From assembly GCA_963977495.1 (NCBI GenBank), contig CAXBOT010000001.1:1054001-1118000 (forward strand): a stretch of 64,000 nucleotides of DNA, read 5' to 3'. Below are positions 36,720 through 45,731 of this stretch, piece after piece (positions within the stretch are counted from its first letter, which is position 1; each line of letters opens with the position of its first letter). The notes under the pieces are model-generated. The model saw nothing but the letters and a program-made list of their open reading frames with translations, had not been told where the DNA came from and did not search any database. The position numbers and the translations under genes were made by a program. This DNA is from UBA1672 sp963977495. Lineage in GTDB: Bacteria > Pseudomonadota > Alphaproteobacteria > Micavibrionales > Micavibrionaceae.

Positions 36720-37004
36720 CTATTCTTCTGTTGTAGCTTCTGTCGATCCACCCGCTAGCTTTTCACAAAGCCCGTTTGGCAACTTGATCCATTCATTGGC
36801 ATCACTATCAACTTTTGAGCGCCCCGAACATGTGTGCTTATTCGCTTTGCTGGCACAATCATTTTTACCAGCCTTAACCACGCCATAACATTTTTCAGCA
36901 CTCTCATTTTTCTTTGGCTCCTTATGCGCATTTGCACTGGGTATAGACGCTATGGCCGCGGTTAAAATACTCGCAATGGAAAGAAGCTTCTTTTTGTTAT
37001 TCAT
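36720..37004 (-). CDS. DUF2282 protein, bufferin-type (BufA1-like) copper-binding peptide precursor, orphan
   Basis: 94 residues with a signal peptide (about 1-26, cleavage after ANA). The core carries the DUF2282 pattern: EKCYGVVKAGKNDC, then HTCSG, a DANEWIKLPNG segment and GLCEKL. Cysteines are at 39, 50, 59 and 80. This is the precursor class of bufferins, ribosomally made peptides whose cysteines are modified by an MNIO enzyme (DUF692) and then bind copper. No DUF692 or DUF2063 gene lies in this window, so the peptide is an orphan here. It follows merR, 107 bases downstream on the same strand. Confidence 0.85.
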   Translation of the reverse strand: MNNKKKLLSIASILTAAIASIPSANAHKEPKKNESAEKCYGVVKAGKNDCASKANKHTCSGRSKVDSDANEWIKLPNGLCEKLAGGSTEATTEE

Positions 37005-37051
37005 GTTTGATCTCCAACTTTTAGATAACTACTAAGCACCACAATTTAAAA

Positions 37052-37088
37052 GGATGCAACGGGAGAGCGCAACGTCTCCCTTACCAAG
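37052..37088. repeat. Short copy of the structured-RNA 3' hairpin module
   Basis: A stem GGGAGA/TCTCCC (37061-37080) with an inner CG-CAA-CG pairing is flanked by GCAAC on the left and TTACCAAG on the right. The same module ends the long structured copies at 21.31 and 60.61 kb and occurs at 39.75 kb. Here it lies in the gap between merR and the DUF2282 gene. Confidence 0.6.
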
Positions 37089-37111
37089 AGGTGGGCACTA
37101 CCCGTTCGGCC

Positions 37112-37510
37112 TTAACTGAATAATGAATCAATGATCGGGCAGTCAGGCGTTTTGTTGCCTTTACATTGTGACGCTATTGCCTTCAACGTTTTTTCAAGTT
37201 TTTGCAAGTCTGAGATTTTATCTCGCACATTCTCAAGATGCTTAACTGTAACGTCTTTCACTTCCGAGCATGTCAGGTTTCCGCCATCCACCATATCCAG
37301 CATGGTACGAATTTCATTGAGGCTAAACCCTAGCTCACGACTCCTGCGCACAAATGTAAGCCGCCTTAAATGTTCTTCACTATACAGCCTATGCCCACCC
37401 TCCGTTCGTGGTGGCGCAGGAAGTATGCCTTCCTTCTCGTAATAACGGATTGTTTCAATATTGACACCTGTCTGTGATGACAGCTTACCGATGGTAAAAT
37501 CTTTGCCCAT
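37112..37510 (-). CDS. merR: Mercury-responsive MerR regulator
   Basis: 132 residues. The N-terminal winged HTH (FTIGKLSSQTGVNIETIRYY) and a dimerisation helix are standard MerR. The three metal-binding cysteines C81, C116 and C124 (in SQCKGNKTPDC) match the mercury pattern of one cysteine at the start of the long helix and two in the C-terminal loop (C82, C117, C126 in the Tn501 protein). It binds the divergent operator and twists it open when Hg(II) is bound. It shares a 47-base divergent promoter region with merT. Confidence 0.93.
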   Translation of the reverse strand: MGKDFTIGKLSSQTGVNIETIRYYEKEGILPAPPRTEGGHRLYSEEHLRRLTFVRRSRELGFSLNEIRTMLDMVDGGNLTCSEVKDVTVKHLENVRDKISDLQKLEKTLKAIASQCKGNKTPDCPIIDSLFS

Positions 37511-37520
37511 AAAAAAGCCC

Positions 37521-37558
37521 TTGCATCTGTAGTTACTACAGGTTTCATAATATAGATA
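37521..37558 (+). promoter_or_regulatory. MerR-type promoter and operator for merT, possibly leaderless
   Basis: A -35 TTGCAT (37521-37526) and a -10 CATAAT (37546-37551) are spaced by 19 bp, the long spacer that MerR regulators require. Between them lies the dyad CTGTAGT-T-ACTACAG. The merT ATG begins at 37558, about 7 bases past the -10, so the transcript would start at or next to the ATG. Confidence 0.75.
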
Positions 37559-37938
37559 TGAAATGGAAACTCAACATCAATAAAACCAAAACCAGCGTTC
37601 TAGGCAGCGCTTTTGCATCGCTCGGCGCTATACTGGCATCCTCTTGCTGCATCATCCCCCTTATGCTTTTCAATATGGGTATTGGCGGCGCATGGCTGGC
37701 TAATCTGGCTGTGCTTCAACCCTATCGCACACACTTCATTGGTGTTGCCATCCTGATGTTTGCTGCCGGCCTGTTCCTATTTGTGCGTAGCCAATCAAAA
37801 GCTGATGGCGTTTGTGATCCTAAAGACGGAAAACGCATAAAGCGTGTGCCTATCATGCTGGCGATATCCGCGGCCTTGATTGCTGCAGCGATTATCTGGC
37901 CGGAAGTTGAGCCTTACCTTTTGAGGGCGATACGATGA
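37558..37938 (+). CDS. merT: Mercuric ion transporter MerT
   Basis: 126 residues with three hydrophobic segments (about 14-42, 59-78 and 97-117). The cysteine pair C30-C31 in SSCCIIP of the first segment is the key Hg(II)-binding site of MerT, which carries mercury across the inner membrane. The cytoplasmic loop has only one cysteine (C86), where MerT usually has two. It starts right after the MerR operator. No merP or merA is found in the window, so the usual reduction step is not encoded here. Confidence 0.88.
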   Translation: MKWKLNINKTKTSVLGSAFASLGAILASSCCIIPLMLFNMGIGGAWLANLAVLQPYRTHFIGVAILMFAAGLFLFVRSQSKADGVCDPKDGKRIKRVPIMLAISAALIAAAIIWPEVEPYLLRAIR

Positions 37939-38150
37939 CGGAAAAATTCGAAACCCATTCGACGATCACATGCCCTCTATGTCGCCATGAGCAAACAGAA
38001 GAAATGCCAACCAACTACTGTCAGCATTTCTATGATTGCAAAAAATGTGGTAACGTTCTAAAGCCATTGCAAGGCGATTGCTGTGTGTTTTGTTCGTATG
38101 GCACAGTAGCCTGCCCACCTATACAGCTTGATAAGGGATGCTGTGGCTAA
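37935..38150 (+). CDS. GDCCVxC-domain protein, zinc-ribbon-like
   Basis: 71 residues with many cysteines: CPLC, CKKC, GDCCVFC and the terminal GCC. The GDCCVxC pattern gives the family its name, and members are typically found next to merT or other metal genes. It overlaps merT by 4 bases, so they are co-translated. It probably binds a thiophilic metal such as Hg(II) in the cytoplasm, a possible receiver for mercury delivered by MerT. Confidence 0.88.
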   Translation: MTEKFETHSTITCPLCRHEQTEEMPTNYCQHFYDCKKCGNVLKPLQGDCCVFCSYGTVACPPIQLDKGCCG

Positions 38151-38232
38151 TATAAGCTTACCTTGAGACGAGATCGTAATCAGGCTATAAGTTTTAACTC
38201 AATATGATCACGCATTTAAAACAGAGTAAAAC

Positions 38233-38835
38233 ATGAATTTTTTATCATTATTTATAGCCCTTATTTTTTTGTCACTCCCCGCCATTGCAGCAGAAAACTC
38301 AGAACCAAAAGAAAATATATGTCGAGAGATATCCATTTTGGGTATCAAAGGGAATATGGATCAGGGCAGTACGAGAGACATCTTGATGAAAAATGGATTT
38401 GAGGTGCGAGACGAATATACAAGAAATGGCAAATTAACGGGCAGATTATTTGGCGAAAAGAATTCACCCAAATCTAAACAAAGTGAAGAAAAATCGAAGG
38501 CCATACTATTCACTCACCGTCATAAAGGCTCTATTAATGCTAAAATAACCAGCAACGCAGCCCCTATAGAACGCTCGTCAAAAAAGAGTGCTTCACCAGA
38601 ATGGGACAAAGTCTATATCTTACCGGCCATTGAACACAGAATAGAAAAGTTTTGCGGTGATATGGGGCATAAGCAATATAAAAAACATGGCGGTACCACA
38701 TGTCGCATTGAACCATACCGCGTAGTTATCGAGCACATTGAAAAGCGCAACCAAATCATTGATTGTAAGTACAGGTTTGAGGCAACGCTCAACCAATACA
38801 ACGAATCCATAAACATACATCAACCCAAAAAATAG
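38233..38835 (+). CDS. Hypothetical exported protein, 200 residues
   Basis: A signal peptide is clear (LIFLSLPAIAAENS, cleavage after AIA). The mature part is basic and Lys/Asn-rich, with four cysteines (near NICREI, KFCGD, TTCRIE and IIDCKY) that could form two disulfides. I do not recognise the family. It lies 82 bases after the mercury genes and may or may not be part of that transcript. Confidence 0.55.
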   Translation: MNFLSLFIALIFLSLPAIAAENSEPKENICREISILGIKGNMDQGSTRDILMKNGFEVRDEYTRNGKLTGRLFGEKNSPKSKQSEEKSKAILFTHRHKGSINAKITSNAAPIERSSKKSASPEWDKVYILPAIEHRIEKFCGDMGHKQYKKHGGTTCRIEPYRVVIEHIEKRNQIIDCKYRFEATLNQYNESINIHQPKK

Positions 38836-38924
38836 ATTACCCGCGCGCGCCCTACGGACAATAACCCACCAAATTTATTTATACGCCCATTGGGATTGTT
38901 TCGTGATGTTAAATGATCATCGCC

Positions 38925-39581
38925 CTATTGCGCGCAGGAGCTAAGATGAAGGGCGCGGCCAGTAAAACGCGGCGCGCTTGGTGGCGCGTTAATCGCCTTA
39001 GTAAGATAATCTGAATAATTACGTCGCCCACAGTAAGAGCCCGCGTGCGTACTGAATGAATCACGAACCTCATCATGCTCGCGCCCCTGCTTCATGGTTA
39101 TCATGCCATGCGATTTTTTATAGGCCACGAATATCTTCTCCGCTTTAATTTTTTCAGCCTTTATATTTTCACGCGCCGCCTCTCTCTTTGCCAAAGCCTC
39201 AAGGCTTGCGGTTTCTGTTGGGTCTTCCATGACATTCACAGCCGCCCAATAACCACTCGTTTCTTCGCATATCTGCTGAAGAGTCTCTTCTGTTACACCA
39301 GCAAAACCGACCAAGTAACTTAGCTTATATTGAACTTGCTTCTCCGTATTGTGTTGCCTGTTTGTTAACATTTCAACAGTACCGGCATGATGCACTTTCT
39401 TCTCATGCTCAAAATGACATGCACAAAATTTATCACTTTGACTGGCTTTGCAGGCCTGCATGAAACTTTCCTTTGTCAGCACTTCACCTCTCCCCGCAAT
39501 AGATAATGACGCAAACGACACTGTAAAGATGAGGGCACAGAAAAAGAGTTTCGTTATTTTATTGTAAACACGCATTGTCAT
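38925..39581 (-). CDS. Hypothetical exported protein, 218 residues
   Basis: The N-terminal hydrophobic segment (about 11-27) is a signal peptide with likely cleavage near SIAGRG. The mature part is helical and charged, with a CKAS...FCACHFEHEKK cysteine/histidine cluster (about 42-62) that could bind a metal or form a disulfide. A long Ala/Glu/Lys helix follows (about 125-150). The tail contains CGRRNYSDYL. No family recognised. It converges with the preceding exported-protein gene. Confidence 0.55.
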   Translation of the reverse strand: MTMRVYNKITKLFFCALIFTVSFASLSIAGRGEVLTKESFMQACKASQSDKFCACHFEHEKKVHHAGTVEMLTNRQHNTEKQVQYKLSYLVGFAGVTEETLQQICEETSGYWAAVNVMEDPTETASLEALAKREAARENIKAEKIKAEKIFVAYKKSHGMITMKQGREHDEVRDSFSTHAGSYCGRRNYSDYLTKAINAPPSAPRFTGRALHLSSCAQ

Positions 39582-39748
39582 AGGTCGCCCCGTTTTTTAT
39601 TGATTAAAATGATGAAGTCATCACCTGCTTAGCACGGATCAAAAACTTGGTAAATAAATCGATAAAAAACAAGCAGAAGAGTGAAGCTATGTTCGCCATA
39701 CTTCGATTCATCGCCCTAATCGTTTAATTGTACATTTACAGATGGAGA

Positions 39749-39795
39749 ACATCGTATAATCACGGAAGAGCGTCACGTCTCCCTTGCCACGATGT
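39749..39795. repeat. Short copy of the structured-RNA hairpin module next to the recombinase remnant
   Basis: An outer stem ACATCGT/ACGATGT (39749-39755 with 39789-39795) encloses an inner stem GGAAGA/TCTCCC that matches the module at 60.61 kb. The recombinase tail remnant begins at the next base. In the intact element the same two parts are about 1.85 kb apart, so an internal deletion joined them here. Confidence 0.6.
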
Positions 39796-39979
39796 ATTTT
39801 CAGAGAGATTGCCCTATGTGCGAAATGAAGGTTTTCGAACTCCCGCAAAAGCGCTTCCTTTCTCGCTTTTAGACCAAATTAAGGACGGTGAGTATAAGAT
39901 GGTGCAGCTAGATAGAGAAACCTCGAACGCATTATTTAGAATTTTGGAGGATTGGAATGCGGCCTTGAAAAGCGCATGA
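39796..39979 (+). pseudogene. Serine recombinase C-terminal remnant with the element-encoded tail
   Basis: The first about 110 bases match the 3' part of the recombinase at 62.48-62.59 kb, coding for the shared segment SERLPYVRNEGFRTPAKALP and GEYKM. After the common ATGGTGC (39899-39905) it continues in frame to a stop as a 26-residue tail (MVQLDRETSNALF, then EDWNAALKSA). In the intact gene this place is taken by sequence from tRNA-Leu. The remnant therefore shows the joined (attP-like) form of the gene end. Confidence 0.8.
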
Positions 39980-40045
39980 ATATCCATCCATAAGTGGCTT
40001 ACAAACAGACCATCCCTCAAACCACTTTTGACAAAGATATATTAA
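39980..40045. other. Short gap after the recombinase remnant
   Basis: This is what remains of the 39.58-40.05 kb interval once the hairpin module and the remnant are taken out. I see no gene. The stop of the large PDZ/EF-hand gene lies at its right edge. Confidence 0.3.
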
Positions 40046-43000
40046 TTAACGAATTCTCACGAAAAGGGATAAACACTTCTTTTCATTATCGTTTGTGTAA
40101 GCATATCCATTTCCGACCTTCGTTAAACAATCTTCTTGTCCAACCGCTATAACACTCCCAGTATTAGGGCTTCCATCATCAAGCTTGCGATCTAAATCAC
40201 GAGCATCAGAGGATGATAGCAAATGCACATCCTTGCCGGTCATTGTACCTGTTACGTCATTCGCAAGAATAATGTATGTACCTTGCCTAGGGTTAGAACC
40301 AAATCCGTTAGGCAGAGGCTTTTGAGCATTGTGCCAATAAACTTGATAAAAGCCGCCCAGAGCAGATACAGGATATACATTTTTAGGGTCTTGATCATTT
40401 TTGTTTATATTAAGCCTTCCCAGAAGACCCGCTTTATTAAGATGCAGCCAAAATAAGTGTCGTTCGTCTTTATATGGCTCAACCTGAGACAGCTCACTCT
40501 CGCCAACTTTTGAGTCTCCATTCCCTTCACCGCAATTCTTTTCCGTACAATTCGGAATGCGCTTAAATGCGTTCGTCATATCTCCAGGATAAGCATCGTA
40601 CATATCGCGGAATGTTGAGACAGCTGCATCAATACTTTTGATTTCCATTGCCGTTTTTTTTACTTTCGATGGAATATCTGAAAATTTGGTCTTTTGAAGC
40701 TTATTAGCCCTCTGTTGTCCTGCCTGCTCGATTGCTAACATCGCTTTAGCACGCTTAGCTTGCTGTATTTGATTAATTTCATCTTTTGACAGGGTGCCGT
40801 CACCGTCAAGGTCGATTATATCGAATGCATTTCCTGCAGCGGCGGTCACCTCTTTTTCCGTCACTTGACTATCTTCATTCAGATCAACCTCCCAATAAGG
40901 CATATATTTAAGCTTAGTTACTTTTTCAATTTTCATCGTTTCTGAATTATCCAGAACAATCATCTCTTCATTGGTTATGGTTTGATCTCCATTCAGGTCA
41001 TATTTTTCCATCTGCTGTATAGTACGCTTTTTCACTCTATCGTGACGTGACTTATTCGCATGTGCATTAGCCTCTATCGTTTCGGTGATTTCATTCATAG
41101 TCACTTCACCGTTCAGATCGCTGTCATAATTTAGTATTTGATTACGCTGACGCAATACAGCTTGTTTAACAGACTTTTTTATGTCCACAGAAATGGTTTC
41201 ATCACTGATAACGCCATCTTCGCCTACTAGCCTTTTATATCCTCTAAGAAAACTTTGCAGATATTGATCTTTTTTAAAGCCTGCACGAAAAGCTGCGCGC
41301 ACAAAAAAATCGGGAATATCTTCATAATTTCCAACTTTTCCTTTACCAATCTTTTCTTGCACAGTGGTGGATTCTGACTGTGGTTCGCTTTCAACAACAT
41401 CTTTATGTTCAGCTTCTAAAGTCTTCTGAGGGGGCACCTCATCACGCACTGAGGCATCTTTTTGACCATCATCACTATACACAAAATCAAAACATCGTTT
41501 GCTTTTGAACGTGATTTCATCGCCTGTTTCTTTGTTTTTTAAAACGCGGTCACCTATCCATTCCATATCATCCGATTTTATTCCTTTGCCAAAGATGATT
41601 AGGTTCGTAAACTCAAATGGCCATTTATATTTTATCTTCTGGAATTTATCTTCATCCTCACTAAAGCTTGGCCACAAACCACGATTGTTTCTCGGCTTTG
41701 TTGTCGTTATCTGTTTTTTAATTTCGGCTGTTTTTTGAGTTTTTTCATCGTAATCAAAATAGGTAAGGGTAACATATGGGTTATCTCCATCTCTGAACGC
41801 TTTTAAAGTCTGAAATGTTGACATGGCGGACACCGCAACGCCGTCTATGGATAAAATTCTGTCATCCTTTTCTATTCCAGCCTTCTCAGCAGCCCCACCT
41901 GAAAGCACACCATTCACATAAAGCGATTCCCTATTTTGCTTATAATTAATGCCCACCCCCATAAAAGCAGAACGAAAACGATAGTCACTATACAGTTCAT
42001 TCTCATAGACCTTGGCATGATGGCATGTCTTGGAAATTGTTTTGTGTCCCCACCCTTTTTCCAGAACAACAATATCTTGCCCCCAATGCAAATCCAAAAC
42101 ATCGTTGCCCTTCCCCGGGAACACAATATCATCGCCCCAAGAGTCGTCTAGATTTTCACTTTCATCTGACAGAACATAAATTTGGTTATTCCAAGAACAT
42201 CTGATGTTTTTCTTGCCTGATCCATTGGTGATCAGCATGGATTTACCACGACCACTATGGCAGTTAAGCTTGTCCCAAACATCTTGTTTTTGCATGTGCT
42301 TCGGATCGAAATAAAGCATTTGCATTAAGCTTCTTTTTTGCATAGACGGCAACGTACGCGGAAATTCTGTTGGAATTTTCCCTTCTTCCATAAGACCAAT
42401 CAGAAATAATATTTTTTCTTTTACTTTTCTCTCTTCTATTTTATCTAACCAGTTTTTGTATAACTGCAAGTTACTTTTCTGATTAATTACATAATCTACC
42501 GGCTCTTTAGCCGCCTCTTGCTGTCTCACTTTATCAAAGGCATGGACCGTATTTCTGGCGTTTGCAATTAAATGCTCTGTCGTATAATTTTGCTTACAAC
42601 TCTGCTCAATTTTAACGGGAATATCTCCTAAAACATTCACGAAACGAACGTGTTTTTTACTGTCGGTAGCTTTAAATCGGCGCGTATTATTATCCTTATC
42701 TTCCTCTGTCCAACTTAAACATCCATCCAGTAAAACTTTATCCAAATCATCATCACCAGTAATTTCTATTTCGTTTCGTTCTAAATAATTAAGACCTGGA
42801 ATTGTGACAACAATGACATTCTCCACCCCATTAACAAGCTTATACTTCTCAATGCTTTTGAAATTAAAGCCATTCAAGAACAAATACTTACCATCGAACC
42901 CATCTAATGTATCAACGCCGCCTCTACCGTCAAATATGGTTCCAACTGCCGTCCCAGTATGTAAGAAACGGCGCGTATTGCCGTCTATATACTTTGCTAT

Positions 43001-43369
43001 CTCATTTGCCCATTCCACACTTTGATAGTAAGCAAAGCTCTTTTTTTCGACACTCGTAACGTCAATTTCTTCAATATTTCCACGAGCCAACACATCCCAG
43101 CGTATAAAATCATCTCGAAATATATCAATACGCTCACCTAATTTTTCCTGAGATGAAGTAAAATCATCCACAGCAGAACCGACATCATCTTTAACTATAT
43201 TAATTTCTTCTTTTAGACTGACTAATTCGGACGCATTATCTTTTAAACGGCTAGAAAGAGAAGAAAATAAGCCTATTTGAATAAACAACAGACTAGCAAT
43301 CGCTATAATAATAAAATTAATTTTAGCGCTATCATTAGCCACATCTTGCTCCTTAAGTGTTTTAACCAT
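40046..43369 (-). CDS. Large membrane-anchored PDZ/EF-hand protein with pilin-like C-terminus
   Basis: 1107 residues. One membrane segment (about 17-38) is followed by a coiled coil (40-90). RTX-like Asp/Gly turns are seen at 147-160 and 408-440 (DDIVFPGKGNDVLDL). A PDZ domain lies at about 470-555 (GVGINY, SGGAAEKAGIEKDDRILSIDG). Four EF-hand-type calcium loops, each D-x-N/D-x-D/E-x-x, lie at 749-760, 791-801, 829-840 and 853-864. The last about 200 residues resemble the globular part of type II pseudopilins (TFRDMYDAYPGDMTNA). No enzyme motif is visible. It is probably a calcium-responsive periplasmic scaffold. Confidence 0.75.
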   Translation of the reverse strand: MVKTLKEQDVANDSAKINFIIIAIASLLFIQIGLFSSLSSRLKDNASELVSLKEEINIVKDDVGSAVDDFTSSQEKLGERIDIFRDDFIRWDVLARGNIEEIDVTSVEKKSFAYYQSVEWANEIAKYIDGNTRRFLHTGTAVGTIFDGRGGVDTLDGFDGKYLFLNGFNFKSIEKYKLVNGVENVIVVTIPGLNYLERNEIEITGDDDLDKVLLDGCLSWTEEDKDNNTRRFKATDSKKHVRFVNVLGDIPVKIEQSCKQNYTTEHLIANARNTVHAFDKVRQQEAAKEPVDYVINQKSNLQLYKNWLDKIEERKVKEKILFLIGLMEEGKIPTEFPRTLPSMQKRSLMQMLYFDPKHMQKQDVWDKLNCHSGRGKSMLITNGSGKKNIRCSWNNQIYVLSDESENLDDSWGDDIVFPGKGNDVLDLHWGQDIVVLEKGWGHKTISKTCHHAKVYENELYSDYRFRSAFMGVGINYKQNRESLYVNGVLSGGAAEKAGIEKDDRILSIDGVAVSAMSTFQTLKAFRDGDNPYVTLTYFDYDEKTQKTAEIKKQITTTKPRNNRGLWPSFSEDEDKFQKIKYKWPFEFTNLIIFGKGIKSDDMEWIGDRVLKNKETGDEITFKSKRCFDFVYSDDGQKDASVRDEVPPQKTLEAEHKDVVESEPQSESTTVQEKIGKGKVGNYEDIPDFFVRAAFRAGFKKDQYLQSFLRGYKRLVGEDGVISDETISVDIKKSVKQAVLRQRNQILNYDSDLNGEVTMNEITETIEANAHANKSRHDRVKKRTIQQMEKYDLNGDQTITNEEMIVLDNSETMKIEKVTKLKYMPYWEVDLNEDSQVTEKEVTAAAGNAFDIIDLDGDGTLSKDEINQIQQAKRAKAMLAIEQAGQQRANKLQKTKFSDIPSKVKKTAMEIKSIDAAVSTFRDMYDAYPGDMTNAFKRIPNCTEKNCGEGNGDSKVGESELSQVEPYKDERHLFWLHLNKAGLLGRLNINKNDQDPKNVYPVSALGGFYQVYWHNAQKPLPNGFGSNPRQGTYIILANDVTGTMTGKDVHLLSSSDARDLDRKLDDGSPNTGSVIAVGQEDCLTKVGNGYAYTNDNEKKCLSLFVRIR

Positions 43370-43461
43370 AAATGTTTTTTACAAGGATAAACGATAGACC
43401 ATTAAATAAAAAACAATCTACTGGAAAAGCCTTATATTATTACCGATCATAAAAAATGTAT

Positions 43462-45048
43462 TCAGAATTTTAAAAACTGAATTTCGAATTTCGCGCCATT
43501 ATCACACTCTAAAACTCTGATATCTCCGTTATGTGTTGTCAATAGAGATTGAACAATCCCAAGCCCCAGACCCGTGCCACCATCCGCGCGTTTAGTGGTA
43601 AAAAATGTCTCGAAAATTTTATCTTTGTTTCCTTGCGATATTCCTTTGCCGTTATCACCGACCACCAACGAAATCTTGTCACTATTGTCTGTCACGGAGA
43701 CGTGAACGCTGTCGGCATCATGTTGAAGAGCATTATCAAAGAGGTTCACAAAAATGGTCTCCAAATGATCTGCTGCAATTTTAATATGCAGCGGCGCATT
43801 GAAATCATATATCAGGCTTAACCCCAAATCATGATATCGTCCCTTTAGCTGTTCCAATATTTCAACAGCATCACAAGCCTCATTGCTCATTTCCACATTG
43901 TCGGCTTTGGCTAACTCTAAAAGCCGATTTACCAGACGTTTTAACCGCTCACTATCGGCAATGATATTCGATAGAAATTTATTCTTCTTCTCCGCTTCCA
44001 TGTCATCCATATGATCCAACAATAGCTCTGCTGCCCCCTGAATTGAGGTCATAGGCGTTTTAAATTCATGCGACACATGCGTTGCAAAATTTTTGATGTA
44101 CTCAGAGCGGTTATGAAGCGATAACGCCATTTCAGAAAAGCTTGCCGCAAGCAGTTCAACTTCCCTAACACCTGATACATTGAGATCTTCCATCGCCTGT
44201 TTATTACCTGCGGAAAAGGCTCTCACCTTGGACAAAAGAACATTCATTGGCCGCACGATCATATAGGACGTCAACAGAGCGATAAGTGTTGTTAGCAGGA
44301 GAAGTACAAAACCTGCCAGAGCAACTTTTTCCTTTTCCGCATACAGGTATTTCAAAATGTTTTTTGGCGTTCTGGACATATACACCACACCCCAAACGCG
44401 CCCCTCATAAATAATCGGAAAAGCCGTAAAAACGCGTATGCCTGTGCCGCGACTGATCGAAGCTAATGCTGGCGGCGGGCTATCTGAAATCCTCTCTCTG
44501 ATAACGCTTGTGTAATAGCCTTTAAGTGCATTAGAAACTTCTGGGATATGAGAAAAATTCAAACTCACGTCTTCTTTTCCAGCAATCACAGTGCCTTTGT
44601 AATCTAACACTCTTACTCCTGATAAGGTCGTGCGTTTTGCGTCCTCTAATATGGGCATAATCACATCACCGACATAAAGAGTTAATGGATCAATTATCTT
44701 AGCTTTTTCACCATCAGGACGTCTTGGCAATAAAGCAGCGCTTGATAAATCTATTTGCGGTATAACTGGCGTGTAGTACTCATCTCCATGAATTAAACTA
44801 TTAGGGTCTGCGATAACGCCGAAGTTGTCATCAAATCCCTTTGCTTTAATGACTTCCTGTTTATAAACCGCAGCGATTACGGCAGATTGTGCGATGAGTT
44901 CGGCTTCGGTTTGTTGAACCAACGCATTCTCGTAAAAACGAAAAAAGAACAATCCACCCAAAGGCAACAACAGCACCATCAGATTTACAAACAGCAAAAC
45001 CGTCCGTAACCGTAATTTAGATTTTAATGCGCTTTTTGAAGAACTCAT
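43462..45048 (-). CDS. Two-component sensor histidine kinase
   Basis: 528 residues. Two membrane segments (about 18-38 and 243-263) bracket a periplasmic sensor of about 200 residues. HAMP follows, then the dimerisation helix with the phosphorylated His in HVSHEFKTPMTSI. The ATPase domain shows NLFDNALQH (N box), VGDNGKGI (G1), FFTTKRADGGTGLGLGI (F/G2). It should autophosphorylate in response to an envelope signal and pass the phosphate to the regulator encoded just upstream, with which it overlaps by 4 bases. Confidence 0.93.
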   Translation of the reverse strand: MSSSKSALKSKLRLRTVLLFVNLMVLLLPLGGLFFFRFYENALVQQTEAELIAQSAVIAAVYKQEVIKAKGFDDNFGVIADPNSLIHGDEYYTPVIPQIDLSSAALLPRRPDGEKAKIIDPLTLYVGDVIMPILEDAKRTTLSGVRVLDYKGTVIAGKEDVSLNFSHIPEVSNALKGYYTSVIRERISDSPPPALASISRGTGIRVFTAFPIIYEGRVWGVVYMSRTPKNILKYLYAEKEKVALAGFVLLLLTTLIALLTSYMIVRPMNVLLSKVRAFSAGNKQAMEDLNVSGVREVELLAASFSEMALSLHNRSEYIKNFATHVSHEFKTPMTSIQGAAELLLDHMDDMEAEKKNKFLSNIIADSERLKRLVNRLLELAKADNVEMSNEACDAVEILEQLKGRYHDLGLSLIYDFNAPLHIKIAADHLETIFVNLFDNALQHDADSVHVSVTDNSDKISLVVGDNGKGISQGNKDKIFETFFTTKRADGGTGLGLGIVQSLLTTHNGDIRVLECDNGAKFEIQFLKF

Positions 45049-45731
45049 GCGGATAGCTTATACCCCACACCATGGACAGTTTGAATAATGTTTTCACATC
45101 CTAAATCCAAGAATTTATGACGCAAATTCCGAATATGACTGTCTATCGTACGATCACTGACATTAATGTTCACATCATAAGCCATATCCATGATTTTATC
45201 GCGATTAAACACATGATCCGGATGCTTTGCCATTCCACACAAAATTGAAAACTCCGTTGCAGTAAGCTGCACTTCTTGCCCCATCCAAAATGCTTGATGC
45301 TTTTCAGTGCTTATTTTTAATCCGCCACAAGAAATTTCGGAAGCGCGGTCTTCTCTTTGCTCTTTTGGTGACGACCGCTTCAAGATCGCCTTAACCCTCG
45401 CCACAAGCTCCCTTGGGCTAAAAGGCTTGGTTAGGTAATCATCGCCGCCGATCTCCAGGCCAAGGATACGATCAATCTCTTCATCACGTGAGGACAGAAA
45501 TAAAATAGGTACATCCGAGACTTTTCTGATTTCTTTACAGACATCCAGACCATCTATCTCGGGCATATTCACATCAAGAACAATTAGATCAGGATGAGCA
45601 CCTTGGAATGTTTCAATCGCCTGCTTTCCATCCGATGCCATGCAGGTGGTCATGCTGGCTTTTTCAAGGGCAAAGGTGACAACTTCTAAAATATGCGGAT
45701 CATCATCAGCAATCAGAATTTTTTTACTCAT
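45045..45731 (-). CDS. OmpR-family response regulator
   Basis: 228 residues. The receiver domain has the acidic pocket (IADDD), phosphoacceptor Asp in LIVLDVNMPEIDG (about residue 55), Ser/Thr in FLSSRDEE and Lys in YLTKPFSP. A C-terminal winged helix follows, with the pattern ATEFSILCGMAKHPDHVFNR and the ending VHGVGYKLS. It acts as a phosphorylation-controlled transcription factor. It overlaps both the kinase gene and the upstream membrane protein gene by 4 bases, so all three are translated together. Confidence 0.95.
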   Translation of the reverse strand: MSKKILIADDDPHILEVVTFALEKASMTTCMASDGKQAIETFQGAHPDLIVLDVNMPEIDGLDVCKEIRKVSDVPILFLSSRDEEIDRILGLEIGGDDYLTKPFSPRELVARVKAILKRSSPKEQREDRASEISCGGLKISTEKHQAFWMGQEVQLTATEFSILCGMAKHPDHVFNRDKIMDMAYDVNINVSDRTIDSHIRNLRHKFLDLGCENIIQTVHGVGYKLSA

